A DNA stretch of 44,273 nucleotides from Planctomycetota bacterium (GCA_016872605.1 VGZI01000028.1:1-44273), one strand, 5' to 3'. Counted from the first letter of the stretch, positions 25,801 through 33,886 are shown. A program made the numbers and translations. Notes: a model not told the origin generated them from the letters alone.

Positions 25801-27187
25801 TGAACGAAATGAGCATGATCATGACGGAAAAGAAAATCGGCCGGCCGACTTGCTGACAGGCGGGGATGACGAGTTCGGTCGTGTCGCCCGTCACCGGCTC
25901 GTCGCCGACTTTCTCCGTCAGATGATGCGTGGCGTTTTCGACCATGACGATCGCTTGATCGACGAGGATGCCGATGGAAATGGTGATGCCCGCCAGCGAC
26001 ATGATGTTGGCCTGGATGTCAATGATGCCGAGCTGCCGCAGAATCCACATCACCAAAAATGAGAACAGCACCGACAAGGGCAATGTGACGCAGATCACGA
26101 AGACGCTACGGATGTGCATGAGAATGAGCAGGATCGCGATCGAGGCGATGACCATCTCGTGCCACATGACTTCGGTGAGCGTGTGGATGGCGCCGGTGAT
26201 GAGTTGGGTGCGATCGTAGGCCGGGATGATGCGCACGCCTGTCGGCAACGCGGGCTGCAACTCTTGGATCTTTTCCTTGACGCGCTGCGTGACTGCGAGA
26301 GGGTTCTCGCCGTGGCGCATCATAACGATGCCGCCGACAACCTCATTGCCGTTCTTCTCGTAGACGCCGCGGCGAAACTGCGTGCCCATCTGTACGATGG
26401 CGACGTTCTTGACATAGATGGGGGCGCCGTTGGCCTCCTTGATGACGGTGTTTTCGATATCCTTCTTGTCGCGAATCCAGCCGACGCCGCGGACGAGGAA
26501 TTCGGCGTTATTCTTCTGCACGACGCCGCCGCCGACGGCGAGATTGCTTTTGGCGACGGAGTTGTAGAGTTCGCCGAGCGTGATGTTGTAAGCGCGCAGC
26601 GATTCGGGGCGAACGTCGATCTGGTACTCGACGGGCATGCCGCCGAGCGTGGCGACGTCGGCGACGCCGGCGGCCGAGTTGAGCACCGGCACGACCTGGA
26701 ATTTATTCAGGGCCCAGAGCTTGGCCGGGTCGAGCGGCTGCGCCCTACTTGCCTCGAGCGTGTAGAAGAAGATTTGGCCCAAAGCGGTCGTGTCGGGCGC
26801 GAGATAGGGAACGACGCCGGCGGGAAGGTAGTTCGTCGCCTGGGTCAGCTTTTCGGTGACGCGCTGGCGGGCGAAGTAGAAGTTAACCTTGTCCTCGAAG
26901 ATGATGGTGATCATCGAGAAGTTGAACTCCGACGACGAGCGGACCGCCTTGATGCCGGCCAGGCCTTGCAGCTTGCGCGACAGGGGATAGGTAACCTGCT
27001 CTTCGATCTCCTTTGGGCTGCGTCCCATCCAGTCGGTAAAGACGATGACCTGGTTTTCGCTGAGATCGGGGATAGCATCGACGGGCGTGTTCAGCGTGGC
27101 GTAAATGCCGAACACCGTCAGCGCCGCCGCCAGAAAGATGACGAGGAAGCGATTGCGAATCGATAGTTCGATGATTTTTTCGATCAT
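22823..27187 (-). CDS. CusA/CzcA-type RND heavy-metal efflux pump with a large insertion
   Basis: This 1454-residue inner-membrane pump is of the heavy-metal RND class. The start is typical (MIEKIIELSIRNRFLVIF) and 'NTPVDAIPDLSENQVIVFTDW' follows. The proton-relay helix is 'GILVDQAIVMVENATHHL', and the class hallmarks 'ALDEGTTLDMPTS' and 'DPAPLDMFETIVNFRPK' are present. Normal CusA/CzcA proteins have about 1050 residues; here about 290 residues (about 698-986) are inserted in the periplasmic part between 'KAHWPKR' and 'NRIEMLSTGVRTDIGIKVFG'. A Pro/Ala-rich insert precedes 'PIPLSALANV'. The inserted region is charged and helical. The pump exports Cu(I), Ag(I) or divalent metals; the ion is not determinable. 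The C terminus EASVEA and its stop come from a palindromic repeat. Confidence 0.93.
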   Translation of the reverse strand: MIEKIIELSIRNRFLVIFLAAALTVFGIYATLNTPVDAIPDLSENQVIVFTDWMGRSPKEIEEQVTYPLSRKLQGLAGIKAVRSSSEFNFSMITIIFEDKVNFYFARQRVTEKLTQATNYLPAGVVPYLAPDTTALGQIFFYTLEASRAQPLDPAKLWALNKFQVVPVLNSAAGVADVATLGGMPVEYQIDVRPESLRAYNITLGELYNSVAKSNLAVGGGVVQKNNAEFLVRGVGWIRDKKDIENTVIKEANGAPIYVKNVAIVQMGTQFRRGVYEKNGNEVVGGIVMMRHGENPLAVTQRVKEKIQELQPALPTGVRIIPAYDRTQLITGAIHTLTEVMWHEMVIASIAILLILMHIRSVFVICVTLPLSVLFSFLVMWILRQLGIIDIQANIMSLAGITISIGILVDQAIVMVENATHHLTEKVGDEPVTGDTTELVIPACQQVGRPIFFSVMIMLISFIPVFMLSGREGKLFHPLAYTKTFVLIGTAIISVTVVPALIPTFLKGKLKREEDNWIVHSFIMIYKPLLTWFLPRLNLVMWMFAALLVLAAGMFPLQAIIGLGASETAWRTTFLLVFFIVTAVTVIATDGLLWQGVALVTLTALALWAYHFPKIGVSFMPALDEGTTLDMPTSVPRVSVTQAADDLKHRNGLLRSFPEVESVVGKAGRADTPTDPAPLDMFETIVNFRPKAHWPKRVLKFNDAVQQTRAVLSTLEDEGYVQRAKYDDDRDSVINDATQKALTRFDETMRELALQRYREFENELGPTLTRFIVDETLGRFERGRDLRISADQKNKLGADFTNDLAAEFGAWLAKYPSLEDVTRITQHVSTDLARQKLFRRGLKAGDALAVKEGIFGRSWSLLGEFLGGSPKTFAGEVLAATEAQRQALWRERVHKINGELFDRGIEAYTWYAIQESVKSAKDIRLLADSAKGDAAGRFTTEAIRAQLNKAHDKRAFEPFLALRPKLEEPFKDRVFFWPRQGGPKGDLVDDEMTRVIQVPGWGNIFTQPIINRIEMLSTGVRTDIGIKVFGPDEVVIEKVCKEIEAVVKPIPGARDVLAAPIMGKGYLEIDIDREKAARYGITVEDIQNEIEVALGGRIITYTVEKRDRYPVRIRYARNNREDEESVKRLLVSPGSMAAPAAMALPGAPADSVPPPTGDRVHQAAPEHGSRGKKSPIPLSALANVRIVEGPSMIKSENGQLLNYVTLMVRGRDMVGFVDEAKRIVAEKVRLPEGVHIEWSGEFEHQMRAAQTLRFVFPAVIVLIFVILYLTYRDLEDASLMMLAVPEALAGGAFFMYLFPKIMNGWDAPPMDFSVAVWVGFIACFGMATETGIIMLVYLREAIDKRGGLENIQSLDELRQAVIEGAVHRLRPKLLTEGVAIIAIFPMVFASGVGGEILAPMALPVLGGLLISDEVVDIFLPVRFYWVRRARWLEIQEEKKRAANGSPAAEASVEA

Positions 27188-27208
27188 GGTGCGGTACCGG
27201 CCTGTCTT

Positions 27209-27246
27209 CGTTTAGCGCTCGCGTAGCGCCACGGGAGCGCTAAACG
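27209..27246. repeat. GTTTAGCGCTC-type palindromic repeat
   Basis: CGTTTAGCGCTC (27209-27220) and its exact complement (27235-27246) are 12-bp perfect arms. It occupies the gap between the adaptor stop and the pump start in the efflux operon. Confidence 0.8.
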
Positions 27247-27255
27247 AAAACGGGA

Positions 27256-29124
27256 TCATTTCGCCGCCTTGGCCTTGAGCCGGGCGACTTCGTCGAGTGT
27301 GCGCTGGGGATTGACGCGAGCGCCTTTCTCACAGCCGGCGCAGCAGACATAAATCGGCTGTCCGAGGATCGTGAGCTTGGTCGGTGCGCCCATGGAGCCG
27401 AGCGGGCTGCCCTTGAGGATCGGGCAGTACTTTTGCGCGTCGGCCAATTTGCGGTCCGGTTCGCTAAGCTTGGCGAGAGCAGCGGCGATCTTGGCTTCGA
27501 GATCTTCCGGCGTGGAGGGGCGAACGCTGGACGCGCCCGCGGACTTTCCGGCCGAGCCGCCGCCGAAGTATATCGAACCGGCAGCAGGATTGAGACGAGT
27601 CTCGGCATCGAGCAGGAACGATCCGGCGGTGACGATGCGATCGCCGAGTTCAAGACCACGGAGCACCGGGAAATAATGTTTGTCGTCGGCGCCGACGAGG
27701 CGAGGCCCGAGCTCGACGCGAACGCCTTCGTATTCGCCGGCGGCGACTTCGCGATACACGATGGTCAGGTTGCCCGTGTCGATCACTGCCGACTCGGGGA
27801 TCGCGAGTAGAAGCCCTTGCTCGAGCGTGGACATGCGCGTCCAATGACGCCAGAGCGGCTGAAAACTCGCTGGGCGGAACGGCGCCTGCCAGGCCTGCGA
27901 AATGCCGTCGCCGGCCGCATCGGCGAGCCAATCGTCGGCTAAACTGCGCCGGAACAATTCGACCTGCTTGGGCTCTACCTTCAGTTTGATCGTCGCCGAC
28001 GTTCCGGGCCGCAGCTTGTGGTCCGGATTTGGAATCTCGAAGCGGACGACGACGGTGCGCGTGTCTTGATCGACGTGCGGATGGATAAACGTCAGGTTGC
28101 CTTCGAACTTATCGTTCGGATTGGCCCGCGTGAACGCCATCACCGGTAGTTTGGGCCGATCCCCGTCTTTGTGAAAAGCGCTTTGCGGCGGCAGGAAGAT
28201 CATGTCGTCTTCGTAGACCTGCCCCTGAATCCAGACCTTCGAAATATCGACGATGTCATAAAGCGGTGTTCCTTCATCGACGTACTGGCCTTCCTTGACG
28301 TACTTTTTCAGCACGTGCCCCTTGATGGGCGAGCGGATTTTCAGATGCGTGTTCGCCTTGCCGGTATCGATGATCTTCATGACCTGATCGTCGCTGATGC
28401 CCCAGAGCTTCAAGCGATCCTTGGCGTTTTGCAACAGCGTCGGATTGCCGGTGGGCTTGGCGGCGTCGAGCAGGTTCTGGACGGTGACGACGAGTTCAGG
28501 ACTGTATAGCGAGGCGAGTTCTTCGTTGGCATGAACGAATTGGCCGGTCTTGTCGACGAACAACTTGTCGAGCCGGCCCTTGACGCGTGCGGCCACCTGC
28601 TTCATCTCGGCTTCGTTGAACTCGACGAAGCCGACGGTCGCGATTTCCTTGCTCAGTGACAGATACGCGACGGGCCAGGTTTCGATGCCGGCAAGCACCA
28701 CACGGTAAGGCGAGAGCTGAACTCGGTTGACGATGCCGGGCGGCAGGGCTTCCTCCGTGCTGTCCCCCTTCTTGCGTTTGGAGAGCGGCATGAAGCAGAT
28801 GGGGCATTTCTCCTTCGCATTGTCGCGGACCACCGTCGGGTGCATCGGGCAGAAGAACTCAAAATCGGCGCTCGCCGTGCGCGCGCTCCCCGGACGTGTC
28901 CACTTGTCGTAGTAGGCGGTCAGCAGGTCCCATTTGACGATGATCACGCCGATCACCAAGAGGATGGCGATGAAGCGCAAACGGGCCAACTTGACGAGAA
29001 TGAGAAAATCAAACCACCACCAGGCCTTGCCCCAGAAGCCGAGATCGTCGGGCGGCCAGAGTCCGCCTTCGTCCTCCGGCTTCGGCAGAGGTGACGATGG
29101 GTTGTGTGCATTGCTTTCGGTCAT
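27256..29124 (-). CDS. CusB/HlyD-type periplasmic adaptor with metal-binding domains
   Basis: This 622-residue membrane-fusion protein pairs with the RND pump immediately downstream. One membrane helix anchors it (about residues 50-66). Next is a heavy-metal-binding domain with C91, H94, C106 and C109 (FFCPMHPT...KCPICFMPL). The adaptor core follows: 'VAARVKGRLDKLFVDKTGQFVHANEELASLYSPEL', 'SPIKGHVLKKYVKEGQYVDEGTPLYDI' and the beta-barrel. A second Cys-rich YHS-like module sits at the C terminus (YCPILKGSPLGSMG, YVCCAGCEKGA). The adaptor gathers ions and links the pump to an outer-membrane channel; no TolC-like gene is in this window. ATG 29124 is preferred to TTG 29136. Confidence 0.92.
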   Translation of the reverse strand: MTESNAHNPSSPLPKPEDEGGLWPPDDLGFWGKAWWWFDFLILVKLARLRFIAILLVIGVIIVKWDLLTAYYDKWTRPGSARTASADFEFFCPMHPTVVRDNAKEKCPICFMPLSKRKKGDSTEEALPPGIVNRVQLSPYRVVLAGIETWPVAYLSLSKEIATVGFVEFNEAEMKQVAARVKGRLDKLFVDKTGQFVHANEELASLYSPELVVTVQNLLDAAKPTGNPTLLQNAKDRLKLWGISDDQVMKIIDTGKANTHLKIRSPIKGHVLKKYVKEGQYVDEGTPLYDIVDISKVWIQGQVYEDDMIFLPPQSAFHKDGDRPKLPVMAFTRANPNDKFEGNLTFIHPHVDQDTRTVVVRFEIPNPDHKLRPGTSATIKLKVEPKQVELFRRSLADDWLADAAGDGISQAWQAPFRPASFQPLWRHWTRMSTLEQGLLLAIPESAVIDTGNLTIVYREVAAGEYEGVRVELGPRLVGADDKHYFPVLRGLELGDRIVTAGSFLLDAETRLNPAAGSIYFGGGSAGKSAGASSVRPSTPEDLEAKIAAALAKLSEPDRKLADAQKYCPILKGSPLGSMGAPTKLTILGQPIYVCCAGCEKGARVNPQRTLDEVARLKAKAAK

Positions 29125-29136
29125 GGGATTCTCCAA

Positions 29137-29165
29137 CCCAGGGGTTCGCTGCGCTCACCCCTGGG
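29137..29165. repeat. CCCAGGGGT palindromic repeat in the efflux operon
   Basis: CCCAGGGGT (29137-29145) and ACCCCTGGG (29157-29165) are perfect 9-bp arms around GCTGCGC. It is a relative of the 18726 element and lies between the adaptor gene and the HMA-domain gene. Confidence 0.7.
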
Positions 29166-29173
29166 ATTCACGC

Positions 29174-29497
29174 TTACTTCAGAACCTTGCCGCCGAAGCC
29201 TTCCTTCTCGAGTGCTGCGACGATGGCGGCTTCGTCGTAGCGTTCGGTCTCGGCGGTGAACGATGCTTGTTTCTTGTCGAAGTCAACCTTCACGTCCTTT
29301 GCCCACGGCAAAGTCGCTAGCGCTTCGCGCGCTCGCGGTGCGCATCCTTGCGCTCAGGACATTCCGGTGACTTCGACGAGCACCTGTTTAGTCTTGGATG
29401 CTGCTGGCACGTTACCGTCGGATGCCTTCTGTTGGCAGCCAACGATGAGAAACAGAATGGCGACGAACGAGGTCGAACCAAATAGACCACTTCGCAT
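29174..29497 (-). CDS. HMA-domain lipoprotein with in-frame TGA at a metal-binding Cys (selenoprotein candidate)
   Basis: Read through one TGA this is a 107-residue protein. It has a lipoprotein signal with lipobox IVGC (C21), a short linker, then a heavy-metal-associated (MerP/Atx1-like) domain: KQVLVEVTGMS-[TGA48]-AQGC52APRAREALATLPW...VKVDF...EKEGFGGKVLK. TGA stands exactly where the first Cys of the metal-binding loop is expected and the second Cys is kept. The frame stays open to a TAA at the correct domain end, with normal HMA sequence after the TGA. It lies in the efflux operon between the Cys-rich protein and the adaptor. A hairpin 17-39 bases after the TGA could act as SECIS. Alternatives are a TGC-to-TGA mutation or a base-call error. 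As a metal carrier feeding the pump it would be unusual if selenocysteine is used. Confidence 0.6.
29315..29337 (-). promoter_or_regulatory. SECIS-like hairpin after the in-frame TGA
   Basis: On the minus strand a 9-position stem with one G-A mismatch begins 17 bases after the TGA. It closes a five-base apical loop (GCGAA) whose first base, a G, is at +26. Bacterial SECIS elements need a stem-loop within roughly 15-40 bases with a G near the start of the loop, so the geometry is compatible. GC-rich DNA forms such hairpins often, so this is weak support on its own. Confidence 0.3.
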
Positions 29498-29628
29498 CGG
29501 AAGTTACTCCATGGGAAAGAAAACAGGCGAAGAGTGCGAGAGCTTTGGGAGATCGGTGCGTTGGACGACGCGGAATGCCGCATAGTGCGCTGTGCGCAGG
29601 GAATCTGCGCCGGCTCAAGGGAGAGGTG

Positions 29629-30135
29629 TCAAATGGTCAAGCGATGAAGAACGGTGACCAGGTCGGTAGGTGGTGGAATAGTGTCGAATCGCCAGGGAGT
29701 GGCGCTGTGAGCAGCATTGGCGTCGGGGGCGATGGCGACATCGACCCTCACCGCCGACGTGTCCTGGGTATTGCCATTCGGCTTGACTTCAACGCGGCAG
29801 AAAGAGCGATCTTCGGGCTTCACCAGAGTTCGCTGGCAATGGGTTTGCTCAATGGTTGGACCCGCGTCGGAGGCTTGTTTCGCCGTCGGAATTTCGGCGT
29901 TGTTGCAGCAGCTTCGTTTCGCTGGTTCTTTTGTCGCCTTGCAGCACGATTTCTTCCTTTTTTGGAAACCGTTCGGCGACGTGCAGCACGATGATGGAGC
30001 TGTGGACGCGAAGCCGTCGTTCTTGATCGAGCCGTCGGGGCATCGGCAAGCGTAATGCGGGCTGGCCGCCAGCAGCATCGACGCCGCCGTCGCCCACACC
30101 AAAGCCGCCATGGCTGTTCTGCGCAATAATCGCAT
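29629..30135 (-). CDS. exported Cys-rich protein, probable metal binding
   Basis: This 168-residue protein is the first gene of the efflux operon. A signal peptide is clear (residues 1-24, ending MLLAA). The mature part holds C30/C32 (ACRCPDG), then three adjacent-Cys pairs (SSCCTS, KSCCKAT, RSCCNNA), then two single Cys (THCQRT, SFCRVE) in a basic context. No known domain was recognised. Position and Cys content suggest periplasmic metal capture or sensing ahead of the pump; this is an inference. The C-terminal 50 residues lack Cys and look unstructured. The closest comparison is with the small Cys-rich proteins that often accompany Cus-type loci in planctomycetes. Confidence 0.65.
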   Translation of the reverse strand: MRLLRRTAMAALVWATAASMLLAASPHYACRCPDGSIKNDGFASTAPSSCCTSPNGFQKRKKSCCKATKEPAKRSCCNNAEIPTAKQASDAGPTIEQTHCQRTLVKPEDRSFCRVEVKPNGNTQDTSAVRVDVAIAPDANAAHSATPWRFDTIPPPTDLVTVLHRLTI

Positions 30136-30287
30136 GATGCACCACTTACATTGTGTGCGTGCGCCGCCTCGGCGTCAAGGCGAACTGTTCTACGAGGTGC
30201 GCCAGAAAAAGCTAAGATGCTCTATGTGAGCCGTGTCGCTCCATGTGCGCGCATCGGACATCCGATGATCGACGGGGAGGATCAAGA

Positions 30288-31457
30288 ATGAAATGGGGCG
30301 CTCCTTTGGTCTGCGGCCTCGTTTGGCTCGTTTGCACCGACGGCGCGGGCGAACGCGCGCTTGCTCAGGCAGGCAAGCCGGCCAAGCCGCGATTTGAACA
30401 TCTCCACGACATCCCGCACAAAGGCGAAGGCGTGCCAATGACGATGATCCGCGACGCCGCCGATCGGCCCTTTCTGTACGTCGTGGCCAGCGAAGCCGGG
30501 CTGCTGGTCTATGACATGAAGGCGGCGCCGCGGCTTGTGCGGACGATTCCCGCCTCGAAACTTGCGTCGCTGAACGTCATAAGCCTGTCGCAGGCTGGCA
30601 CGCGCCTCTACCTGGCGCTTGGAAACCATTGGGGCAAGCGCGGGAATGCGGGACTGGCAATCATCGATGTTGCCAAGCCGGCCGAGGCGAGCGTCACGGG
30701 GGTATGGAAGGACTCGGAACTCAACGGCGCGGGGGGGCGCGGTCGTTGTTGACGGGAATCCGCATATCTGGCGGCCATGGGCAACGGGCTTGTCGTGTTG
30801 GAAGTCGGCAATCCGGCGGCCATTCGCCCAAGCGCACGCCTCCTGCCCGAGCTCGCCTTCCCCGACGCACGGCCCGATCGCGGCAAGATCAACGCCCGCG
30901 GTCTGGCGCTGCGGAAGAACCTGCTCTTCCTTTGCTACGACGCCGGCGGCCTTCGCGTCATCGATGTCGGCAACCCGAAGAAGCCCACCGAGATCGGACG
31001 CTACTCCAACCCCGCCATGAACGGCAAGCCTCGCGCCTACAACAACATCGCCCTCAACGGCAATCTGGCCTACGTGACCGCTGATTACGTGGGTCTGGAG
31101 GTTCTCGACATCTCCAATCCGCGCGCGATCAAGCTCGTTTCGTGGTGGAACCCGTGGAACCCGAAGCTCGACGGGCTGCGCTGGTTCACGAGCCCTGGGC
31201 ACGCCAACGAGATCGTGTACGATGCGCGGAGCAAGACGGTGTTAATGTCGGCGGGCCGCAGCGACCTGGTCGCCGTTAATGTGTCTGATCCGGCCAAGCC
31301 GCGCCAGGTTGGCAGCATCGGCGACGTGGACGATACCAAAGCGACCTGGGGCCTATCGATGCACGGCGACCTGATTTACCTTTCGTACATACGAACCCTG
31401 GGCATCCCGTTTCGTGCCGATTGGCCGGGCGTAAAGGTGTTTCGCTATCGTCCGTGA
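30288..31457 (+). pseudogene. LVIVD-repeat exported protein with two compensating frameshifts
   Basis: Starting at ATG 30288 (GGGGAGG upstream), with a signal peptide ending near 'ALAQAG'. LVIVD-type repeats follow: GLLVYDMK, GLAIIDVAKPAEAS, GLVVLEVGNPAAIR, GLRVIDVGNPKKPTEI, GLEVLDISNPRAIK and LVAVNVSDPAKPRQV, forming a beta-propeller of about 390 residues. Frame is lost at a run of seven Gs (30731-30737, one G too many) and regained near 30762, where one base is missing. The short middle stretch 'AVVVDGNPH' reads in another frame. The two lesions restore the original frame. The compensation and the homopolymer make sequencing error as likely as true decay. Secreted LVIVD proteins have no known enzymatic role. 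Confidence 0.7.
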
Positions 31458-31479
31458 GCAGGGCGAGGGCCACGGTAGA

Positions 31480-32031
31480 CTATTTCTCCTTCTTCGCCTC
31501 GGCTTGTTTTTCTTCGTCCTTGGGGAAATAGCTCGTGATTCTCTCCCAGCGAGCTTTGTGTTTAGCCCGGCGCTCGGCCAATTCGGGCGAGTCCTTTTTC
31601 TCGTCGCCGTAGAACTCCCGCTTGCCATCGAAGAGCTCGGAGCGGGTGGTTTCCACCTCTTCGCGGCCATAGCGTTCCTTGCGAAGCACCTTATTGTCCG
31701 AATCGAACACGATGACCTCAAAGCGATCATCGCTCGGTTTTGCGAAGTCGTAGTGAATCTCCATGACGACGAGGCCGCGCGACGTGCGTTTTTCGCTGCG
31801 GAAATAGAGCTTGTCGACGCCGAGTTGAAACGCATTCGTGCCGACATAGATGTCGAGCAGCTGCTGATGATCGATCTTGTCGAGCTCGGCAAACGCCTTT
31901 TCCCACGACTCGGCGAGCTTCTTCTGCCCTTCTTCCGTGGGCCGCGGCGCCATCGGCGAACGCAAAGGCCCGCAACCGACCACGCACAACGAAAATGCCA
32001 TCAACATCCCGAAAAACCCGATGCGGTTCAT
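31480..32031 (-). CDS. lipoprotein of unknown function
   Basis: I do not recognise this 183-residue protein. It begins with a lipoprotein signal (residues 2-20, lipobox VVGC, C20). An alpha/beta domain follows with 'SRGLVVMEIHYDF', 'DRFEVIVFDSDNKVLRKERYG' and 'ELFDGKREFYGD'. The tail is strongly charged (PKDEEKQAEAKKEK). It would be anchored at a membrane facing the periplasm. It converges on the LVIVD gene with a 22-base gap, too short for the palindromic repeats seen elsewhere. There is no obvious operon partner. Confidence 0.7.
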   Translation of the reverse strand: MNRIGFFGMLMAFSLCVVGCGPLRSPMAPRPTEEGQKKLAESWEKAFAELDKIDHQQLLDIYVGTNAFQLGVDKLYFRSEKRTSRGLVVMEIHYDFAKPSDDRFEVIVFDSDNKVLRKERYGREEVETTRSELFDGKREFYGDEKKDSPELAERRAKHKARWERITSYFPKDEEKQAEAKKEK

Positions 32032-32186
32032 GGCTCGCTCCTCGGAAAGGCGCCGGCGAATGGACCAATGAAATGATCCGCACGGGCAGCGATTATTCCC
32101 AGAAAGACGTGCCGGTCTGATGGCTCGGCTCAGTTGCAGTAACCCGGAATTCCAGATTATGGTGAACCGTACGAAACGCTAAAGGC

Positions 32187-32336
32187 TTATTCCCCCGCTC
32201 CTTTCACCTTGAGTACGACGACCTTTGATTGATGCACGATTCCGTCGATACGGACCGTTGCCCAGAATTCGGCGTCAAAAAACACGACTTTTTTCTTGAC
32301 GTAATGTTCAGTCCAGACCGGACTCGGCGGCGGCAT
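32187..32336 (-). CDS. 49-codon ORF following the GH5-like gene in the same frame
   Basis: This small ORF starts at the ATG six bases after the GH5-like stop, in the same frame (TGA CCG ATG), and gives a 49-residue peptide with protein-like content (EHYVKKKVVFFDAEFWATV, then VVVLKVKGAG). Either it is a separate microprotein made by re-initiation, or the hydrolase originally continued through it and the TGA is a nonsense change. I do not recognise a domain. Confidence 0.4.
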   Translation of the reverse strand: MPPPSPVWTEHYVKKKVVFFDAEFWATVRIDGIVHQSKVVVLKVKGAGE

Positions 32337-32339
32337 CGG

Positions 32340-33833
32340 TCAGGCCATCCAGGACCAGTAATAACGCGGCTCACTCGACTTCAGACGCGGATACTTGAAG
32401 TCCGAGTCAAGCACCAGCACCGCCCTGAGATCATTCTTGAAGACCGAGAACTCCTCTCCGGGCTTGAGCATCTTGGTTTCATTGTCTGTCTTGTCGGCCC
32501 AGCGCACCAAGGTCAGGGTGTGCGCCCGCCCACTCTCCTTGCCATAGATCGTGTGCGCGTGAATGAACAAATCGGAACGCCAACCCCCGGAGTAGTTGGA
32601 TGGCACGACGATCGGCTTGTCGGTCCCGTTGCGAATGATGCACTCGGCATAGCTTTTTTCCGGTTTGCGCGGGTCGAGGCTATCGACCGAGAACCGCAAG
32701 CGCACGCTGACTTTCTTGTTGGTAACGTCCTTGATCTTCTTCACTTCGATTTCGTCGTAGGGCTTGCCATTGGACCGCAGGATGTCGTGGAACCAGACCT
32801 TTGGCTCCGCAGTGTATTGCTTCTGCCAGGAGTCCCAAGGATAGATCGTCTGCGACTTGCCGGCGACGAAGCCCCAGCAGTACGCGCCGATTTTGTGCTC
32901 GTGAAAGTACGGAAGATGCGTCTCGAATCGGCTACCGAGCGGCCGAGCCATAAACTCGGTGCAGAGGATCGGACGATTGTAGCGTTTGAGCGATTCGACC
33001 GATTTCTTGGTCGCTTCCAGGTTCTCGTAGCGATGGAACGTGATGATGTCGGAGTTGTCGAACAAGAAACGATTGAGTGGGCTGAGCTTGGATTCGTCGG
33101 ACCAGTCGCCGATCCACGGGGCGGCCGTGATCGGTTGCGTTGGATTGACGTCGCGCGCCCAGGCAAACACCTGCTTGACCAGAGGCAAGACGACCTTCTC
33201 CTTGTTTTTCAAATCGCGATCGCCATAGGACGAGGCGTTGTTGTTTTCCGGTTCGTTCCACAGGTCCCAGCAGAGAATTTCTTTGCGATGCTGAAACGCT
33301 CGCATGACTTCGTGAACGTATTCTGCCATGGCTGCCCATTTGGCGTGATCTTTCAGCACAGCGACGCCCGGCGATTGCACCCAGCCGGAGTTGTGGCGGT
33401 GCGGCGTCGGCTCGGGCTGCTTGCCGGCCTTGGGCTCGGGATGCCAGCAACTATCGAAGAGGACGAAGATGACCTTGAGACGATGCTTGTCGGCGGCGCG
33501 CAGAAAATAGTCCATGCGATTGATGAACTGGTTGCGTTCCTTCTGCCAGGCGAGATCGTGCAGAAACACGCGCACGCTGGTGAAGCCGAGGTCCGCCGCC
33601 CAGCCCAGTTCGCGGTCGATAGTCTTGAGGTCCCACGTGTCGGCTTGCCACATTTCGAGTTGATTGATCGCCGTGGACGGGATGTAGTTGCACCCGACGG
33701 GCCAGGGTTGCTCTTTGTACCATGCGTTCGCCTTCTCCGGAGACCAACGCTCCGTGGCGGGCTTTTTTTTCTGCGCCGAAGCGGGGCAGACGAGAGCCAG
33801 GAGAAGTGCAAAGGCGATGCCGACACGCATCAT
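32340..33833 (-). CDS. exported glycoside hydrolase family 5-like protein
   Basis: This 497-residue protein starts at ATG 33833 with a GGGAG site; the upstream frame is not family-like. A signal peptide ends near 'CPASAQ' (residue 20). The TIM-barrel glycosidase signature is clear: acid/base E194 (LCWDLWNEPENN), 'DIITFHRYE' and nucleophile E293 (RPILCTEFMAR). This is the GH-A arrangement of cellulase or mannanase families. Trp-rich loops (NSGWVQSP, YYWSWMA) suit polysaccharide binding. A beta-sandwich-like C-terminal domain spans about residues 375-490. The substrate cannot be read, but beta-linked polysaccharide is expected. It is divergent from the DapA-like gene. A same-frame ORF follows the TGA stop. 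Confidence 0.85.
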   Translation of the reverse strand: MMRVGIAFALLLALVCPASAQKKKPATERWSPEKANAWYKEQPWPVGCNYIPSTAINQLEMWQADTWDLKTIDRELGWAADLGFTSVRVFLHDLAWQKERNQFINRMDYFLRAADKHRLKVIFVLFDSCWHPEPKAGKQPEPTPHRHNSGWVQSPGVAVLKDHAKWAAMAEYVHEVMRAFQHRKEILCWDLWNEPENNNASSYGDRDLKNKEKVVLPLVKQVFAWARDVNPTQPITAAPWIGDWSDESKLSPLNRFLFDNSDIITFHRYENLEATKKSVESLKRYNRPILCTEFMARPLGSRFETHLPYFHEHKIGAYCWGFVAGKSQTIYPWDSWQKQYTAEPKVWFHDILRSNGKPYDEIEVKKIKDVTNKKVSVRLRFSVDSLDPRKPEKSYAECIIRNGTDKPIVVPSNYSGGWRSDLFIHAHTIYGKESGRAHTLTLVRWADKTDNETKMLKPGEEFSVFKNDLRAVLVLDSDFKYPRLKSSEPRYYWSWMA

Positions 33834-33886
33834 AGTGGGACTCCCAAACGGGCGAGCTGATTCCCATAATATACGTGATATTGAAC

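Noticed and set aside
32229-33860. 543-codon plus-strand ORF antisense to the GH5-like gene
   Set aside because: It is an antisense shadow; the minus-strand frame has the signal peptide and both catalytic glutamates.
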